Source of the DNA: Caulobacter soli
GTDB lineage: Bacteria > Pseudomonadota > Alphaproteobacteria > Caulobacterales > Caulobacteraceae
Assembly: GCF_011045195.1 (NCBI RefSeq)
Contig: NZ_CP049199.1
Span: 4,509,501 to 4,573,500 of the forward strand
Reading direction: 5' to 3'
Length of the DNA: 64,000 nt
Position numbers and translations under genes: made by a program. Below, piece after piece: positions 1-8,082 of the stretch. The notes below the pieces were generated by a model, which had not been told where the DNA came from, made no database searches, and saw only the letters and a program-made list of their open reading frames with translations. Within the stretch, counting starts at the first letter, position 1. Every line of letters begins with the position of its first letter.

Positions 1-716
1 CTCTGCGGATCCTGGAGATCGGGGCCAATCCCTATTTCCTGACCTATCTGCTGAAGCTGTTCCGCCCCTCGGCCGAGGTGACCCTGGTCAACTATTTCGG
101 CGCCGGCGACAGCGGCGGCGTGTCCCGCCAATCGCTCCGCGCGCGCCATCCCGGCGGCGAGTGGGACGACGTGCTGAGCCTCGACTTCCACATCGTCAAC
201 ATCGAGGACGCCGAGCTTCCGTTCGCGGACGCCTCGTTCGACCTGGTGCTCTATTGCGAGGTCATCGAGCACATGACCCGCGATCCCCTGTCGACGATCC
301 TCAAGCTGAAGAAGACGCTGAAGCCGGAGGGGCGGATCATCGTGACCACGCCGAACGTGGCGCGGCTGGAAAACGTGGCGCGCCTGATCGCCGGCGCCAA
401 CCTGTACGATCCCTATTCCGGGTACGGACCGTATGGGCGTCATAACCGCGAATACACCCGGCACGAGCTGCACCATCTGCTGAAATACTGCGGCTTCGTC
501 GAGGAGGCGTTCTTCACCGCCGACGTCCACGACAATCACGCCGGCCATTTCTCGGACGTGTCGAAATTCGCCGACCTGTTGAGGGGTCGGGCCCACGACC
601 TGGGCCAGTACCTGTTCACCCGCTGCGTCAACGCCGGGCCGGCGCCGACACGGCTGCCAACCTGGCTCTATCGCAGCTACGCGCCCGACAGGCTGGATGA
701 TCGCCACGGCGCATAG
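1..716 (+). CDS. class I SAM-dependent methyltransferase (5' truncated)
   Basis: The reading frame is open from base 3, so the true start lies outside the window. The first visible residues (LRILEIGANPYFLTYLL) match motif I, the SAM-binding glycine loop of class I methyltransferases. About 75 residues later comes DLVLYCEVIEHM, the usual post-motif-III segment of the Methyltransf_11/UbiE-like group, followed by a PEGRIIVTTPN strand. The C-terminal part (HNREYTRHELHHLLKYCGF) resembles methyltransferases of polysaccharide and glycan clusters, but the substrate cannot be read from the sequence. A GTG at 78 is an internal codon and not the start, because motif I lies upstream of it. The fold is clear; the function beyond methyl transfer is unknown. 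Confidence 0.85.
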   Translation, partial: LRILEIGANPYFLTYLLKLFRPSAEVTLVNYFGAGDSGGVSRQSLRARHPGGEWDDVLSLDFHIVNIEDAELPFADASFDLVLYCEVIEHMTRDPLSTILKLKKTLKPEGRIIVTTPNVARLENVARLIAGANLYDPYSGYGPYGRHNREYTRHELHHLLKYCGFVEEAFFTADVHDNHAGHFSDVSKFADLLRGRAHDLGQYLFTRCVNAGPAPTRLPTWLYRSYAPDRLDDRHGA

Positions 717-733
717 CCGGTCCTCGCCCGCCC

Positions 734-1330
734 CTACTCCCCCCGCTTCAACCGCTCGCGATACGCGCCCGAGCTGGCCACATAGCCCTCGGCGTCGCCA
801 TAGGCCTGGAAGGCGCGATAGCGCTCGTGCACGCCCTTGACCTTCAGGGCGTGCTTGATCGGGCACCAGTACTGCTCGGTGCGGGCGGTGATCTCGCGGG
901 CGTAGGCGATGACGCCGTTGCCGTAGCCGCAGAACACGCAGTTGAGCTTCTGCACCGGGTTCAGATAGCCCAGCCGGTGGCGGTCGATGACCACGTATTC
1001 GGACCGCTTGACCCGGGCGATGCCCCAGGCGGTGAAGCAGCCCAGCTGGTAGAGGCTGACGCTGAGGTCGAGGATCATCAGCGGCAGGGCCATGCCGTAG
1101 ATCAGCGGCATGGTCAGCAGGGTGGGCCACGGGGTGCGGGCCACGTTCATGCCCTTGCGATGGGCTTTCTGGCGGCGCAGGGCGTCGGCCTTGAAGCAGG
1201 GCTTGCCGGCCTCGATCACCAGCCCGGCCTCGGCCGCCTTGGCGGCGTCCCGCGCGGCGAAGGCCGCCTCGATCTGCGCCTCCACGGCGCGCAGGCGGTC
1301 GATCAGCTGTTCGAGGGTTTCGTCGGCCAT
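734..1330 (-). CDS. conserved hypothetical membrane protein with Cys pairs
   Basis: A 198-residue protein I cannot name. The N-terminal ~50 residues are an Ala/Glu-rich helix, probably a coiled coil (MADETLEQLIDRLRAVEAQI). A hydrophobic stretch at about residues 70-105 could form one or two membrane helices. The C-terminal half carries CVFCGYGNG and, about 20 residues later, YWCPIKHA; the CxxC and the later Cys/His could bind a metal or form a redox centre. The ATG start is preceded by AGGAG with 6-base spacing. It is convergent with the methyltransferase gene, 17 bases away. The function is not known; metal binding is inference. Confidence 0.7.
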   Translation of the reverse strand: MADETLEQLIDRLRAVEAQIEAAFAARDAAKAAEAGLVIEAGKPCFKADALRRQKAHRKGMNVARTPWPTLLTMPLIYGMALPLMILDLSVSLYQLGCFTAWGIARVKRSEYVVIDRHRLGYLNPVQKLNCVFCGYGNGVIAYAREITARTEQYWCPIKHALKVKGVHERYRAFQAYGDAEGYVASSGAYRERLKRGE

Positions 1331-1365
1331 GGGGGTCTCCTGGCCGAAGCATGGCGCGAGTCGCG

Positions 1366-1488
1366 ACTTGCCCCCACCTGGCGGCTTCGCCGCCTGTCCG
1401 CCCCCTTAGGGGGCGGAGGACGAACGCACGACGCCCTCTTCCCCCTATGGGGGAAGACGACCGCGAAGCGGTCCGTAGGGGGCAAGTG
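1366..1488 (-). repeat. dispersed palindromic intergenic repeat, family A (inverted copy)
   Basis: About 120 bases made of nested GC-rich hairpins, bounded by CTTGCCCCC at one end and GGGGGCAAG at the other. Recognisable parts are a gaagcggtcc/cgcttcgcgg hairpin, a CTTCCCCC...GGGGGAAG hairpin and a CCGCCCC..GGGGCGG hairpin. The same element in the other orientation lies at 21595-21715, 26077-26183 and 29221-29327. It fills the gap between the divergent hypothetical gene and the bactofilin gene. Confidence 0.8.
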
Positions 1489-1556
1489 CTCGCCGCACGG
1501 CCCAGCTCTTGCTCAGCTCCACTCACAACGCACCATTTCGAGACAAGGCCGCCGCC

Positions 1557-2063
1557 ATGTTCGCCAAGAAGAAAGACACCGCTCCCGCCCCGGCCTTCAC
1601 GCCGTTGGCCATGGAGCCCGCCCCGCAAGCCGCTCAAGCCCCGACGCCCGCCCCGCCGCCGCGTCCCAAGCCGGCCTCGATGATCGCCCAGGGCGTCGCC
1701 ATCAAGGGCGACGTGATGGGCGACGGCGAGGTGCACCTGGACTGCGTGCTGCAGGGCGACATCCGCGTGGGCAAGCTGGTCCTGGGTCCCAACGCCCGGG
1801 TCGAGGGCGCGCTCCAGGCCCAGGTCATCGAGATCCACGGCCGGGTGACCGGCACGGTCTGCGCCAAGCAGGTGCGTCTTTATGGGACGGCCGTGGTCGA
1901 TGGCGACATCACCCACGAGCAGCTGGCCATGGAGACCGGCGCCCAGTTCCAGGGCCGCAGCCTGAAGTTCCAGCGTCCGGTGGCGGCGCCCGTGGCGACC
2001 CCGGCGCCTGTTCCGGCGGCGCCCGCCGCCCACGCGCCCGCCATGGCCGTCTATCCGGGCTGA
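1557..2063 (+). CDS. bactofilin (polymer-forming cytoskeletal protein)
   Basis: A 168-residue bactofilin. These proteins polymerise without nucleotide into membrane-associated filaments; in Caulobacter, BacA and BacB localise cell-wall enzymes at the stalk base. The N-terminus is short, basic and Pro/Ala-rich (MFAKKKD, then PAPPPRPKPAS), as expected for a membrane-targeting tail. The central right-handed beta-helix core runs from about residue 45 to 135, with strand repeats such as IKGDVMGDGEVHLDCVLQGD and VRLYGTAVVDGDITHEQLAM. The C-terminus is Ala/Pro-rich. I chose ATG 1557 because upstream residues in the frame (TTG 1509) do not look like the family. I cannot tell from sequence alone whether this is the BacA or the BacB orthologue. 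Confidence 0.88.
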   Translation: MFAKKKDTAPAPAFTPLAMEPAPQAAQAPTPAPPPRPKPASMIAQGVAIKGDVMGDGEVHLDCVLQGDIRVGKLVLGPNARVEGALQAQVIEIHGRVTGTVCAKQVRLYGTAVVDGDITHEQLAMETGAQFQGRSLKFQRPVAAPVATPAPVPAAPAAHAPAMAVYPG

Positions 2064-2145
2064 TCGCGCGTTCTGAATGTTCGCAAGCGGCGCGGGGACG
2101 GCAAGGGGCCTTTCCCGCCGGCCGCCGAGCGCGCTAGGATTTCGC

Positions 2146-2679
2146 ATGCGTCACGTGGTTCCCAGTCCCCGCCTCCTCCTGGTTCCAGTCCTGCTGCTTG
2201 GCCTGGCCGCCTGTTCGCGGACCGACGACCGGGCCAATGATCCGGCGGCGGGCGCCAGCGCGGCCCAGGCCACCGGCCAGGACGCGGCCCCGGTCGCGGG
2301 CGGGCCCACCACGCTGAAGCCCGGCCTGTGGAAGACGGTCACCCAGACCCCGGCCGGTCCCCAGGACTCGACGCAGTGCGTGGGCGACGGCGTCGACCCC
2401 GGCGCCGAGGCGGCCCGCAAGGTCTCGCCCTGCGGCAAGCCCGAGATGACCCGCACCGTCGACGGCTTCCGCCTCGACCAGGCTTGCGAGAAGGATCACA
2501 TCAACTACGTGCTGTCGGGCACGGTGAAGGGCGACTTCGTCACCACCGCCAAGACCGACCTGCAACTGGTCGTCTCGGCCTTTGGACGCCGCCAGACCCT
2601 GCGGGCCGGCGCGGTCAGCACCTATCAGGGCCCGTGCGAACCGGGCGCCCAAACCGCGAGCCAAACGCCCGCCAAATAG
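2146..2679 (+). CDS. DUF3617-like lipoprotein
   Basis: A 177-residue predicted lipoprotein. A signal peptide of about 22 residues ends in the lipobox LAAC, so Cys23 should be lipidated. An Ala/Gly-rich linker follows, then a domain starting LKPGLWKTVTQTPAGP with later paired cysteines (TQCVGDG, SPCGKPEM, DQACEKD, GPCEPG). The 'PGLWK' opening and spaced cysteines fit DUF3617, a family of secreted proteins of unknown function common in Caulobacterales and Sphingomonadales. The ATG at 2146 is chosen because it gives the signal peptide directly. Export to the periplasm is well supported; the role is unknown. Confidence 0.75.
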   Translation: MRHVVPSPRLLLVPVLLLGLAACSRTDDRANDPAAGASAAQATGQDAAPVAGGPTTLKPGLWKTVTQTPAGPQDSTQCVGDGVDPGAEAARKVSPCGKPEMTRTVDGFRLDQACEKDHINYVLSGTVKGDFVTTAKTDLQLVVSAFGRRQTLRAGAVSTYQGPCEPGAQTASQTPAK

Positions 2680-2838
2680 GCGCTTGGCCTTGCTCTCGCC
2701 CCAAGCTGTGGCTTGGGAGACACTTAACCCGACCGATCGCACGAACCGTCGGAAACCCGGGGAACGGTCCGCCGCGACGCCGCCTTGTATTTCCGAGGGC
2801 CGCGCCGCGTTTGGACGCCGCCCGAGGAGCGACGAGCC

Positions 2839-3150
2839 ATGAACGGTCCGCTTTTGACGGTCGTCCCCGACCAGGCCGATGCGGTCGAGGTCTACAATCT
2901 CAGCCGGGGTCCGGAGACCACCACCCAGCGCGTGCGACGCCTGCAGACCGAGGCGCGGCTGCTGGCCCGCGAGCAGATCGAGGCCATGGGCCGCGACCTG
3001 GACGACCTGGCGACGCGGGCCCACGAGATCGCCGAGGGCGGCGACGCCTATGCCGTCGGGGTGCGGGAAATGGCCTCGCGCCTGGCCGCCGACCTGCCGC
3101 AGAAGGCCCAGAGCCTGCGGGCCATCCTGAACCGCCAGGGCAAGGACTAG
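2839..3150 (+). CDS. hypothetical helical protein
   Basis: A 103-residue soluble protein with no recognised family. After about 30 residues (MNGPLLTVVPDQADAVEVYN) it is nearly all helix: TTQRVRRLQTEARLLAREQI and DDLATRAHEIAEGG have strong heptad character, suggesting a coiled-coil or helical bundle. The ATG at 2839 is preceded by GGAGCGACGAGCC. It stands alone between the DUF3617 lipoprotein and a hairpin at 3174-3207. Codon use is like its neighbours, which supports a real gene. Function unknown. Confidence 0.6.
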   Translation: MNGPLLTVVPDQADAVEVYNLSRGPETTTQRVRRLQTEARLLAREQIEAMGRDLDDLATRAHEIAEGGDAYAVGVREMASRLAADLPQKAQSLRAILNRQGKD

Positions 3151-3173
3151 GGGAAGGCCTGGAGCGCCAAGGT

Positions 3174-3207
3174 CCTTCCGCCTCCGACGGGGGAGGGAGG
3201 CGGAAGG
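3174..3207. terminator. GC-rich inverted repeat, possible terminator
   Basis: Arms CCTTCCGCCTCC (3174-3185) and GGAGGCGGAAGG (3196-3207) are perfectly complementary around a 10-base loop. No T-tract follows, so it could equally be a fragment of the dispersed 'cctccgacggggga' type repeat seen elsewhere. It lies 24 bases after the hypothetical gene ending at 3150. The remaining bases to 3419 show no gene. Confidence 0.4.
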
Positions 3208-3419
3208 AACCCCGGCTTGCCCGCCGGTCAGGTGGGGGACGGGACGACGGGCTCACGAAGGACGCCCCGCGAAAACGGTACGAGAACGGGTCATCCGCGA
3301 GCAGCTACGCGCCGCCTTCCGCTCCGGATGCAGGCTCGCTGAAAAAAGTTCGGGCAGGCGCCGGGATCGACCGCGCGAGGCGGCGATGGGCTGGTCAAAC
3401 CGTCACATCGGCGCGCTAG

Positions 3420-4502
3420 ATGGCCGCCATGACCCTGCTGACCCGACGCGCCCTCACGACCGCCGCCCTGGCCGGAACCCTGGCCCCGGGCCTGAGCTTC
3501 GCCCGGGCGCCGAAGAAGCCGATCGTCATCGCCCACCGCGGCGCCTCGGGCCTGCGGCCGGAGCACACGGAGCTCTCCTACAACCTGGCCATCGACCAGG
3601 GCTGCGACTTCATCGAGCCTGACCTGGTGCCGACCAAGGACGGCCACCTGATCGCCCGGCACGAGAACGAGATCGGCGGCACGACCGACGTCGGCTCGCG
3701 CGCCGAGTTCGCCGACCGCAAGGCCACCAAGACCATCGACGGCCAGGCGATCACCGGCTGGTTCACCGAAGACTTCACCCTGGCCGAGATCAAGACCCTG
3801 CGGGCCCGCGAGCGGCTGCCGCAACTGCGTCCGGCCAACGCCAAGTACGACGGCCAGGCCTCGCTGCTGACCTTCGACGAGGTGGTCACCATCGCCAAGG
3901 CGGGCAGCCAGCGCACGGGTCGGACGATCGGAGTCTATCCCGAGATGAAGCACCCCAGCTACTTCGCGAGCATCGGCCTGCCGATCGAGGATCGCCTGGT
4001 GGCCCTGCTGAAGAAGAACGAGCTGGATTCGGCCACCGCGCCGGTCTTCGTCCAGTGCTTCGAGGTCACGCCGCTGAAGACCATCCGCGCCAAGACCAAG
4101 GCCCGGCTGGTGCTGCTGACCGCCAGCGAGGGCGGCCCGGCCGACCTGCCGAACGTCACCTACGCCCAGCTCTGCACCGCCTCGGGCCTGAAGGAGGTCG
4201 CGCTCTACGCCGATGGCCTGGGACCGGAAAAGACCCAGATCATCCCACAGGACGCGACCAACCTGCTGCCGGCCACGTCGCTGGTGAAGGACGCCCACGC
4301 CGCCGGCCTGGTCGTCCACCCCTGGACGGTGCGGGCCGAGAACTACTTCCTGCCCTCGAGCCTGCGCCGGGGCGACGCGGCCGCCGCCGACTATCTGGCC
4401 CAGCCGGGCGACGTGACGCCGGTGTTCAAGGCCCTCTACGCCGCCGGCGTCGACGGCCTGTTCAGCGACTTCCCGGGCCTGGCGGTCGCCGCGCGGGGAT
4501 AG
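3420..4502 (+). CDS. glpQ: secreted glycerophosphodiester phosphodiesterase
   Basis: Hydrolyses glycerophosphodiesters to glycerol-3-phosphate and an alcohol, in the periplasm. The mature part opens with IVIAHRGASGLRPEHT (catalytic His-Arg and Glu), followed by GCDFIEPDLVPTKDGHLIARH, which holds the Glu/Asp metal ligands and second catalytic His of the GDPD family. The late FVQCFEVTPLK and VDGLFSDFPGLA segments are also typical of GlpQ. At 360 residues it matches the periplasmic GlpQ length. The N-terminus (TRRALTTAALAGTLAPGLSF) is a signal peptide with a twin-Arg start, possibly Tat. ATG 3420 or ATG 3429 could start it. No glpT neighbour is present. Confidence 0.92.
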   Translation: MAAMTLLTRRALTTAALAGTLAPGLSFARAPKKPIVIAHRGASGLRPEHTELSYNLAIDQGCDFIEPDLVPTKDGHLIARHENEIGGTTDVGSRAEFADRKATKTIDGQAITGWFTEDFTLAEIKTLRARERLPQLRPANAKYDGQASLLTFDEVVTIAKAGSQRTGRTIGVYPEMKHPSYFASIGLPIEDRLVALLKKNELDSATAPVFVQCFEVTPLKTIRAKTKARLVLLTASEGGPADLPNVTYAQLCTASGLKEVALYADGLGPEKTQIIPQDATNLLPATSLVKDAHAAGLVVHPWTVRAENYFLPSSLRRGDAAAADYLAQPGDVTPVFKALYAAGVDGLFSDFPGLAVAARG

Positions 4503-4568
4503 CAGCGCTCTTGCGATGAGCGACGGCGCGGGGCAGCGTGCGCGTCTTCTTCGCTTCGAGACGCCTCC

Positions 4569-5861
4569 ATGATCCTCCGCCTCGCCGCCGCGACCGCCGC
4601 CCTCGCCCTGCTCGCCACGCCGGCCTTCGCCGCGCCCGAGGGCGCCAAGCTGGACGCCATCGCCCAGGACTTCGTGCGCCTGACGCTGGAGGCCGGCGTG
4701 CGCGAGCCGGGCTATGTCGACGCCTATTACGGCCCCGCCGAATGGGCGAGCGTCGCCAAGGCCAAGCCGCGCGACGTGCCGGCCCTGCGCGCCGAGGCCG
4801 ACCGGCTGGCCGGCGCGCTGAAGGCCGTCGACGGCAAGGCGCTGGATCCCGACGAAATCCGCCGCAAGGCCTTCCTGGCCGGCCAGGTCAAGGCGGCCCA
4901 GACGCGCCTGGCCATGCTGGCCGGCGTCAAGTTCAGCTTCCAGGACGAGGCCGAGGGCCTGTTCGGCGTGCGCCCGCCGATCAAGCCGCTCAGCGCCTAC
5001 GACCCCGTCCTGGCCAGGATCGACAAGCTGGTCCCTGGCGAGGGCGACCTGGCGACCCGCGTCACCGCCTTCCAGGCCCGCTACACGATCCCGACCGACC
5101 GGCTGGAACCGGTGATGAAGGCGGCGATCGCCGAGTGCAAGGCGCGCACGCAGGCCCACATCGCCCTGCCCGCCAACGAGCGCTTCGACCTGGCGTTCGT
5201 CACCAAGAAGCCCTGGAGCGGCTACAACTGGTACAAGGGCGACGCCCACAGCCTGATCGAGGTCAACACCGACCTGCCCACCCCGATCAGCCGCGCCGTC
5301 GACCTGGGCTGCCACGAGGGCTATCCGGGCCACCACGTGCTCAACACCCTGCTGGAAGAAAAGCTGACCAAGGCCAGGGGCTGGGTCGAGTTCAGCGTCT
5401 ATCCGCTGTTCTCGCCGCAGTCGCTGATCGCCGAGGGCTCGGCCAACTACGGGATCAAGCTGGCCTTCCCGGGCGAGGAGAAGGTCGCGTTCGAGCGCAA
5501 GGTCCTCTACCCGCTGGCGGGCCTGGACCCGGCCACGGCCGACACCTACGACGCCCTGAGCAACGCCACGGCCGAACTGGCCAGCGTCCAGAACACCGTC
5601 GCCGACCTCTACCTATCGGGAAAGCTGGACAAGGCCGCCGCCGTCGACGCCCTGGCCAAATATACCCTGGCCACCCGCGCCAAGGCCGAGAAATCGCTGA
5701 GCTTTATCGAGACCTACCGGAGCTACGTGATCAACTACAACCTGGGCCAGGACATGGTCCGCGCCCACGTCGAACGGGCCGGCCCGTCGCAGGACGTGCG
5801 CTGGAAGCGGATGGAGGCGGTGATCTCGCAGCCGACCACGCCGGCGGACTTGACGAAGTAG
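4569..5861 (+). CDS. DUF885 family secreted protein, putative metallopeptidase
   Basis: A 430-residue member of the DUF885 family. The first ~20 residues (MILRLAAATAALALLATPAF) are a signal peptide with an AFA-A cleavage site, so it is probably periplasmic. The family hallmark is HEGYPGHH at about residues 253-260, which resembles the zinc-binding motif of gluzincin-like peptidases; a likely glutamate ligand is in AEGSANYG further on. Members are usually annotated as putative lipoproteins or carboxypeptidase-like enzymes; the activity of this one is unproven. It follows glpQ by 66 bases on the same strand and may be co-transcribed. Confidence 0.82.
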   Translation: MILRLAAATAALALLATPAFAAPEGAKLDAIAQDFVRLTLEAGVREPGYVDAYYGPAEWASVAKAKPRDVPALRAEADRLAGALKAVDGKALDPDEIRRKAFLAGQVKAAQTRLAMLAGVKFSFQDEAEGLFGVRPPIKPLSAYDPVLARIDKLVPGEGDLATRVTAFQARYTIPTDRLEPVMKAAIAECKARTQAHIALPANERFDLAFVTKKPWSGYNWYKGDAHSLIEVNTDLPTPISRAVDLGCHEGYPGHHVLNTLLEEKLTKARGWVEFSVYPLFSPQSLIAEGSANYGIKLAFPGEEKVAFERKVLYPLAGLDPATADTYDALSNATAELASVQNTVADLYLSGKLDKAAAVDALAKYTLATRAKAEKSLSFIETYRSYVINYNLGQDMVRAHVERAGPSQDVRWKRMEAVISQPTTPADLTK

Positions 5862-5931
5862 CCGCCAACGTCCGCCGCTTGACGGCCACATTGGCGCGGT
5901 CACTTTAGGCGAAGCCGTTGGAGGACAGGCG

Positions 5932-6738
5932 ATGATACGGCAAGCATTGGCGGGCTTGGTCCTGTTGGCGCTGACGGCTCCCGCCGTGGCGTCGGCGCAG
6001 GCTCCGGCGCTGAGCAAGATGCAGGCGCGCGCCCTGCCGCCCGCCGAGCTGACCCAGCGGGTGATGGACCAGGTCGCCGACCTGCTGATCCCGGCGCCGC
6101 AGCCCTCTTCCGGCCGCAAGCCCCTGCGGCCCCTGCGCGACCTGGACTTCGCCACCGCGCCGCGCGCCACCTACGTGCCCGGCGTCTGCGCCCGCGACGA
6201 GGTGATCGTCACCTTCGCCCCGGTCGGCGACACGGCCCAGGGCCCAGACACCCCGGTGCGGGCCTCCAGCCTCTCGGCCCACAGCCGTTACCGCCTGCTG
6301 GGACCGCCGGCCCGGGAGATCGACAACTACGGCGCGCCGCCGCCGGCCTCGGCCCAGCAAGACTGCGGCCGGCTGGTCCAGGACCCCGCCCCCTTCTTCA
6401 GCGCCCCTACCGCCGAGGTCGCGCTGAGCGGCGCCTGGTGGCTGACCCGCCTGGCCGCCGCGCCGAACCAGGCGCCGATCGACTGCAAGCCGGCCGGCGC
6501 CGAGCCCCTGGCCTGCGCGGACATCCTGGGCGACCTGACCCTGGACGACCTGAAGGCCGTCGAGCCCTGTTTCGACGACCACCGCGGCCCGGCCCCGCTG
6601 AACTGCTGGGCGCTGTCGGTCTGGCCCCAGAGCGGACCCTACGCCCTGCGGATCCTGACCACCCGGGGACAGGCCCCCGTCATCGCCCGCGTGGAGATGG
6701 TCGAGGAGACCTACGCCGCCGACGCCGTCGCGGACTAG
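5932..6738 (+). CDS. hypothetical secreted protein
   Basis: A 268-residue protein with a clean signal peptide (MIRQALAGLVLLALTAPAVASAQA) and no recognised domain. The start is well supported: GGAGGACAGGCG precedes the ATG. The mature part has six or so cysteines (GVCARDE, QQDCGRL, DCKPAG, LACADI, EPCFDD, LNCWAL), consistent with disulfides in the periplasm. It lies 70 bases downstream of the DUF885 gene on the same strand. Codon use is typical for the region. Function unknown. Confidence 0.65.
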   Translation: MIRQALAGLVLLALTAPAVASAQAPALSKMQARALPPAELTQRVMDQVADLLIPAPQPSSGRKPLRPLRDLDFATAPRATYVPGVCARDEVIVTFAPVGDTAQGPDTPVRASSLSAHSRYRLLGPPAREIDNYGAPPPASAQQDCGRLVQDPAPFFSAPTAEVALSGAWWLTRLAAAPNQAPIDCKPAGAEPLACADILGDLTLDDLKAVEPCFDDHRGPAPLNCWALSVWPQSGPYALRILTTRGQAPVIARVEMVEETYAADAVAD

Positions 6739-6756
6739 GAATCGCTGGGGAGGCGC

Positions 6757-6870
6757 CCTCGTCCCCCGACTTCATCTTGGCGACAAGCTCAGGATGAGGG
6801 CTACTTTTAGGGCGGTTGAACTCGAATTCCTCATCCTGAGCCTGTCGAAGGACGAGGAATTCGCTCACTG
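6757..6870. repeat. inverted repeat of 'cctcgtcc...ggacgagg' type, family F
   Basis: Two inverted segments, ctcaggatgagggc and ctcatcctgagcctgtcgaa, are enclosed by CCTCGTCC/GGACGAGG-like ends. A single arm of the same element is at 14556-14588. This is a dispersed intergenic repeat and not a gene; it fills most of the gap before the EamA transporter. Confidence 0.65.
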
Positions 6871-6958
6871 GCGAGGCAAGCGCTTCCAGACCGCAAGCCG
6901 CCATGGCGCAGCTGGCGCTTAGGGCCTAGACACGGCGCGATCCGTCCGGAGTCCGCCG

Positions 6959-7846
6959 ATGTCCCTGCCGCTGCGCCACTTCCTGCTCGCCCTGGCCGTG
7001 GTGGCGGTGTGGGGGACCAATTTCGTGGTCATCAAGGTGGCGCTGGACCATCTGCCGCCGCTGCTGCTGGCCACGCTGCGCTTCACCCTGGTGCTGTTGC
7101 CGATGGCCTTCTTCATCAAGCGGCCGGCGGTCTCGTGGAAGAACCTGGCGGCCTATGGCCTGCTGATCGGGGCGGGTCAGTTCGGCCTGCTGTTCGTGGC
7201 CATGAAGGGCCACATCTCGCCGGGCCTGGCCTCGCTGGTCGTGCAGACCCAGGTGTTCTTCACCATCGGCATGGCCATGAAGATCAGCGGCGAGCGGGTG
7301 AAGGGCTTCCAGATCGTGGCCCTGCTGCTGTCGGTGGCCGGCATCGTGCTGATCGCCGCCCATGGCGGCGGGGCGGCGACCCCGCTGGGCGTGGCCCTGA
7401 TCCTGGGCGCGGCCGCCAGCTGGGCCGGCGGCAACATCGTCGCCCGCCAGGCCGGGACGGTGAACATGCTGGCCTATGTGGTCTGGGCCAGCCTGTTCTC
7501 GATCCCGCCGCTGTTTTTGATGTCGCTGTGGCTGGAAGGCTGGCCGGCCATGGTCGCGGGCGTGCGCCACGCCGACGCCCTGACCTGGGCCGCCGTGGCC
7601 TGGCAGGCGGTGGGCAACACCATGTTCGGCTACGCCGCCTGGGGCTGGCTGCTGGCCCGCTATCCCGCCGCGACGATCACGCCGATGGCCCTGCTGGTGC
7701 CGGTGTTCGGCATGGGCGCCTCGGCGATCCTGCTGGGCGAGAGCCTCCCCCTGTGGAAGCTGAGCGCGGCGGTGCTGGTGCTGGCGGGCCTGGCGGTGAA
7801 CATGCTGTGGCCGAAGGTGCGGGTGCGGTTTTTGGCGGCGACTTGA
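6959..7846 (+). CDS. EamA/DMT-family transporter
   Basis: A 295-residue inner-membrane protein with about ten hydrophobic helices in two internal repeats, the layout of the drug/metabolite transporter superfamily (EamA domains at about residues 8-135 and 147-285). Visible family features are VWGTNFVVIKVAL near the start and the second-repeat AAASWAGGNIVARQ. The final segment (AILLGESLPLWKLSAAVLVL) matches the usual GE..... pattern. Members export amino acids or metabolites; this substrate is unknown. ATG 6959 fits the first helix. It stands alone between two repeat elements. Confidence 0.88.
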   Translation: MSLPLRHFLLALAVVAVWGTNFVVIKVALDHLPPLLLATLRFTLVLLPMAFFIKRPAVSWKNLAAYGLLIGAGQFGLLFVAMKGHISPGLASLVVQTQVFFTIGMAMKISGERVKGFQIVALLLSVAGIVLIAAHGGGAATPLGVALILGAAASWAGGNIVARQAGTVNMLAYVVWASLFSIPPLFLMSLWLEGWPAMVAGVRHADALTWAAVAWQAVGNTMFGYAAWGWLLARYPAATITPMALLVPVFGMGASAILLGESLPLWKLSAAVLVLAGLAVNMLWPKVRVRFLAAT

Positions 7847-7863
7847 GCCCCTTCTCACGCCAA

Positions 7864-7980
7864 CATCCCGGCGAAGGCCGGGACCCAGATGGAATGGCTT
7901 TGAGGTGGGCTCCTTGAGCTCAGAGCCGATCCAACCCGATTCACCGCCATGGGATCTGGGTCCCGGCATTCGCCGGGATG
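7864..7980. repeat. inverted-repeat intergenic element, family E
   Basis: Two arms of about 27 bases, atcccggcgaaggccggga (7864 on) and tcccggcattcgccgggat (ending near 7979), flank a central segment of about 65 bases. Each arm also forms a small hairpin on its own. This is a common class of dispersed palindromic repeat in GC-rich Proteobacteria. It separates the transporter gene from dnaG. Confidence 0.65.
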
Positions 7981-8082
7981 AGCGGATCATTTTATCCACA
8001 AAGCCCGATCCAGCTCTGGACGAACCGACCATCTAACGTGCGCAATACGAACATTAAGCCTATGTTGGCCGCTTAACCCGCC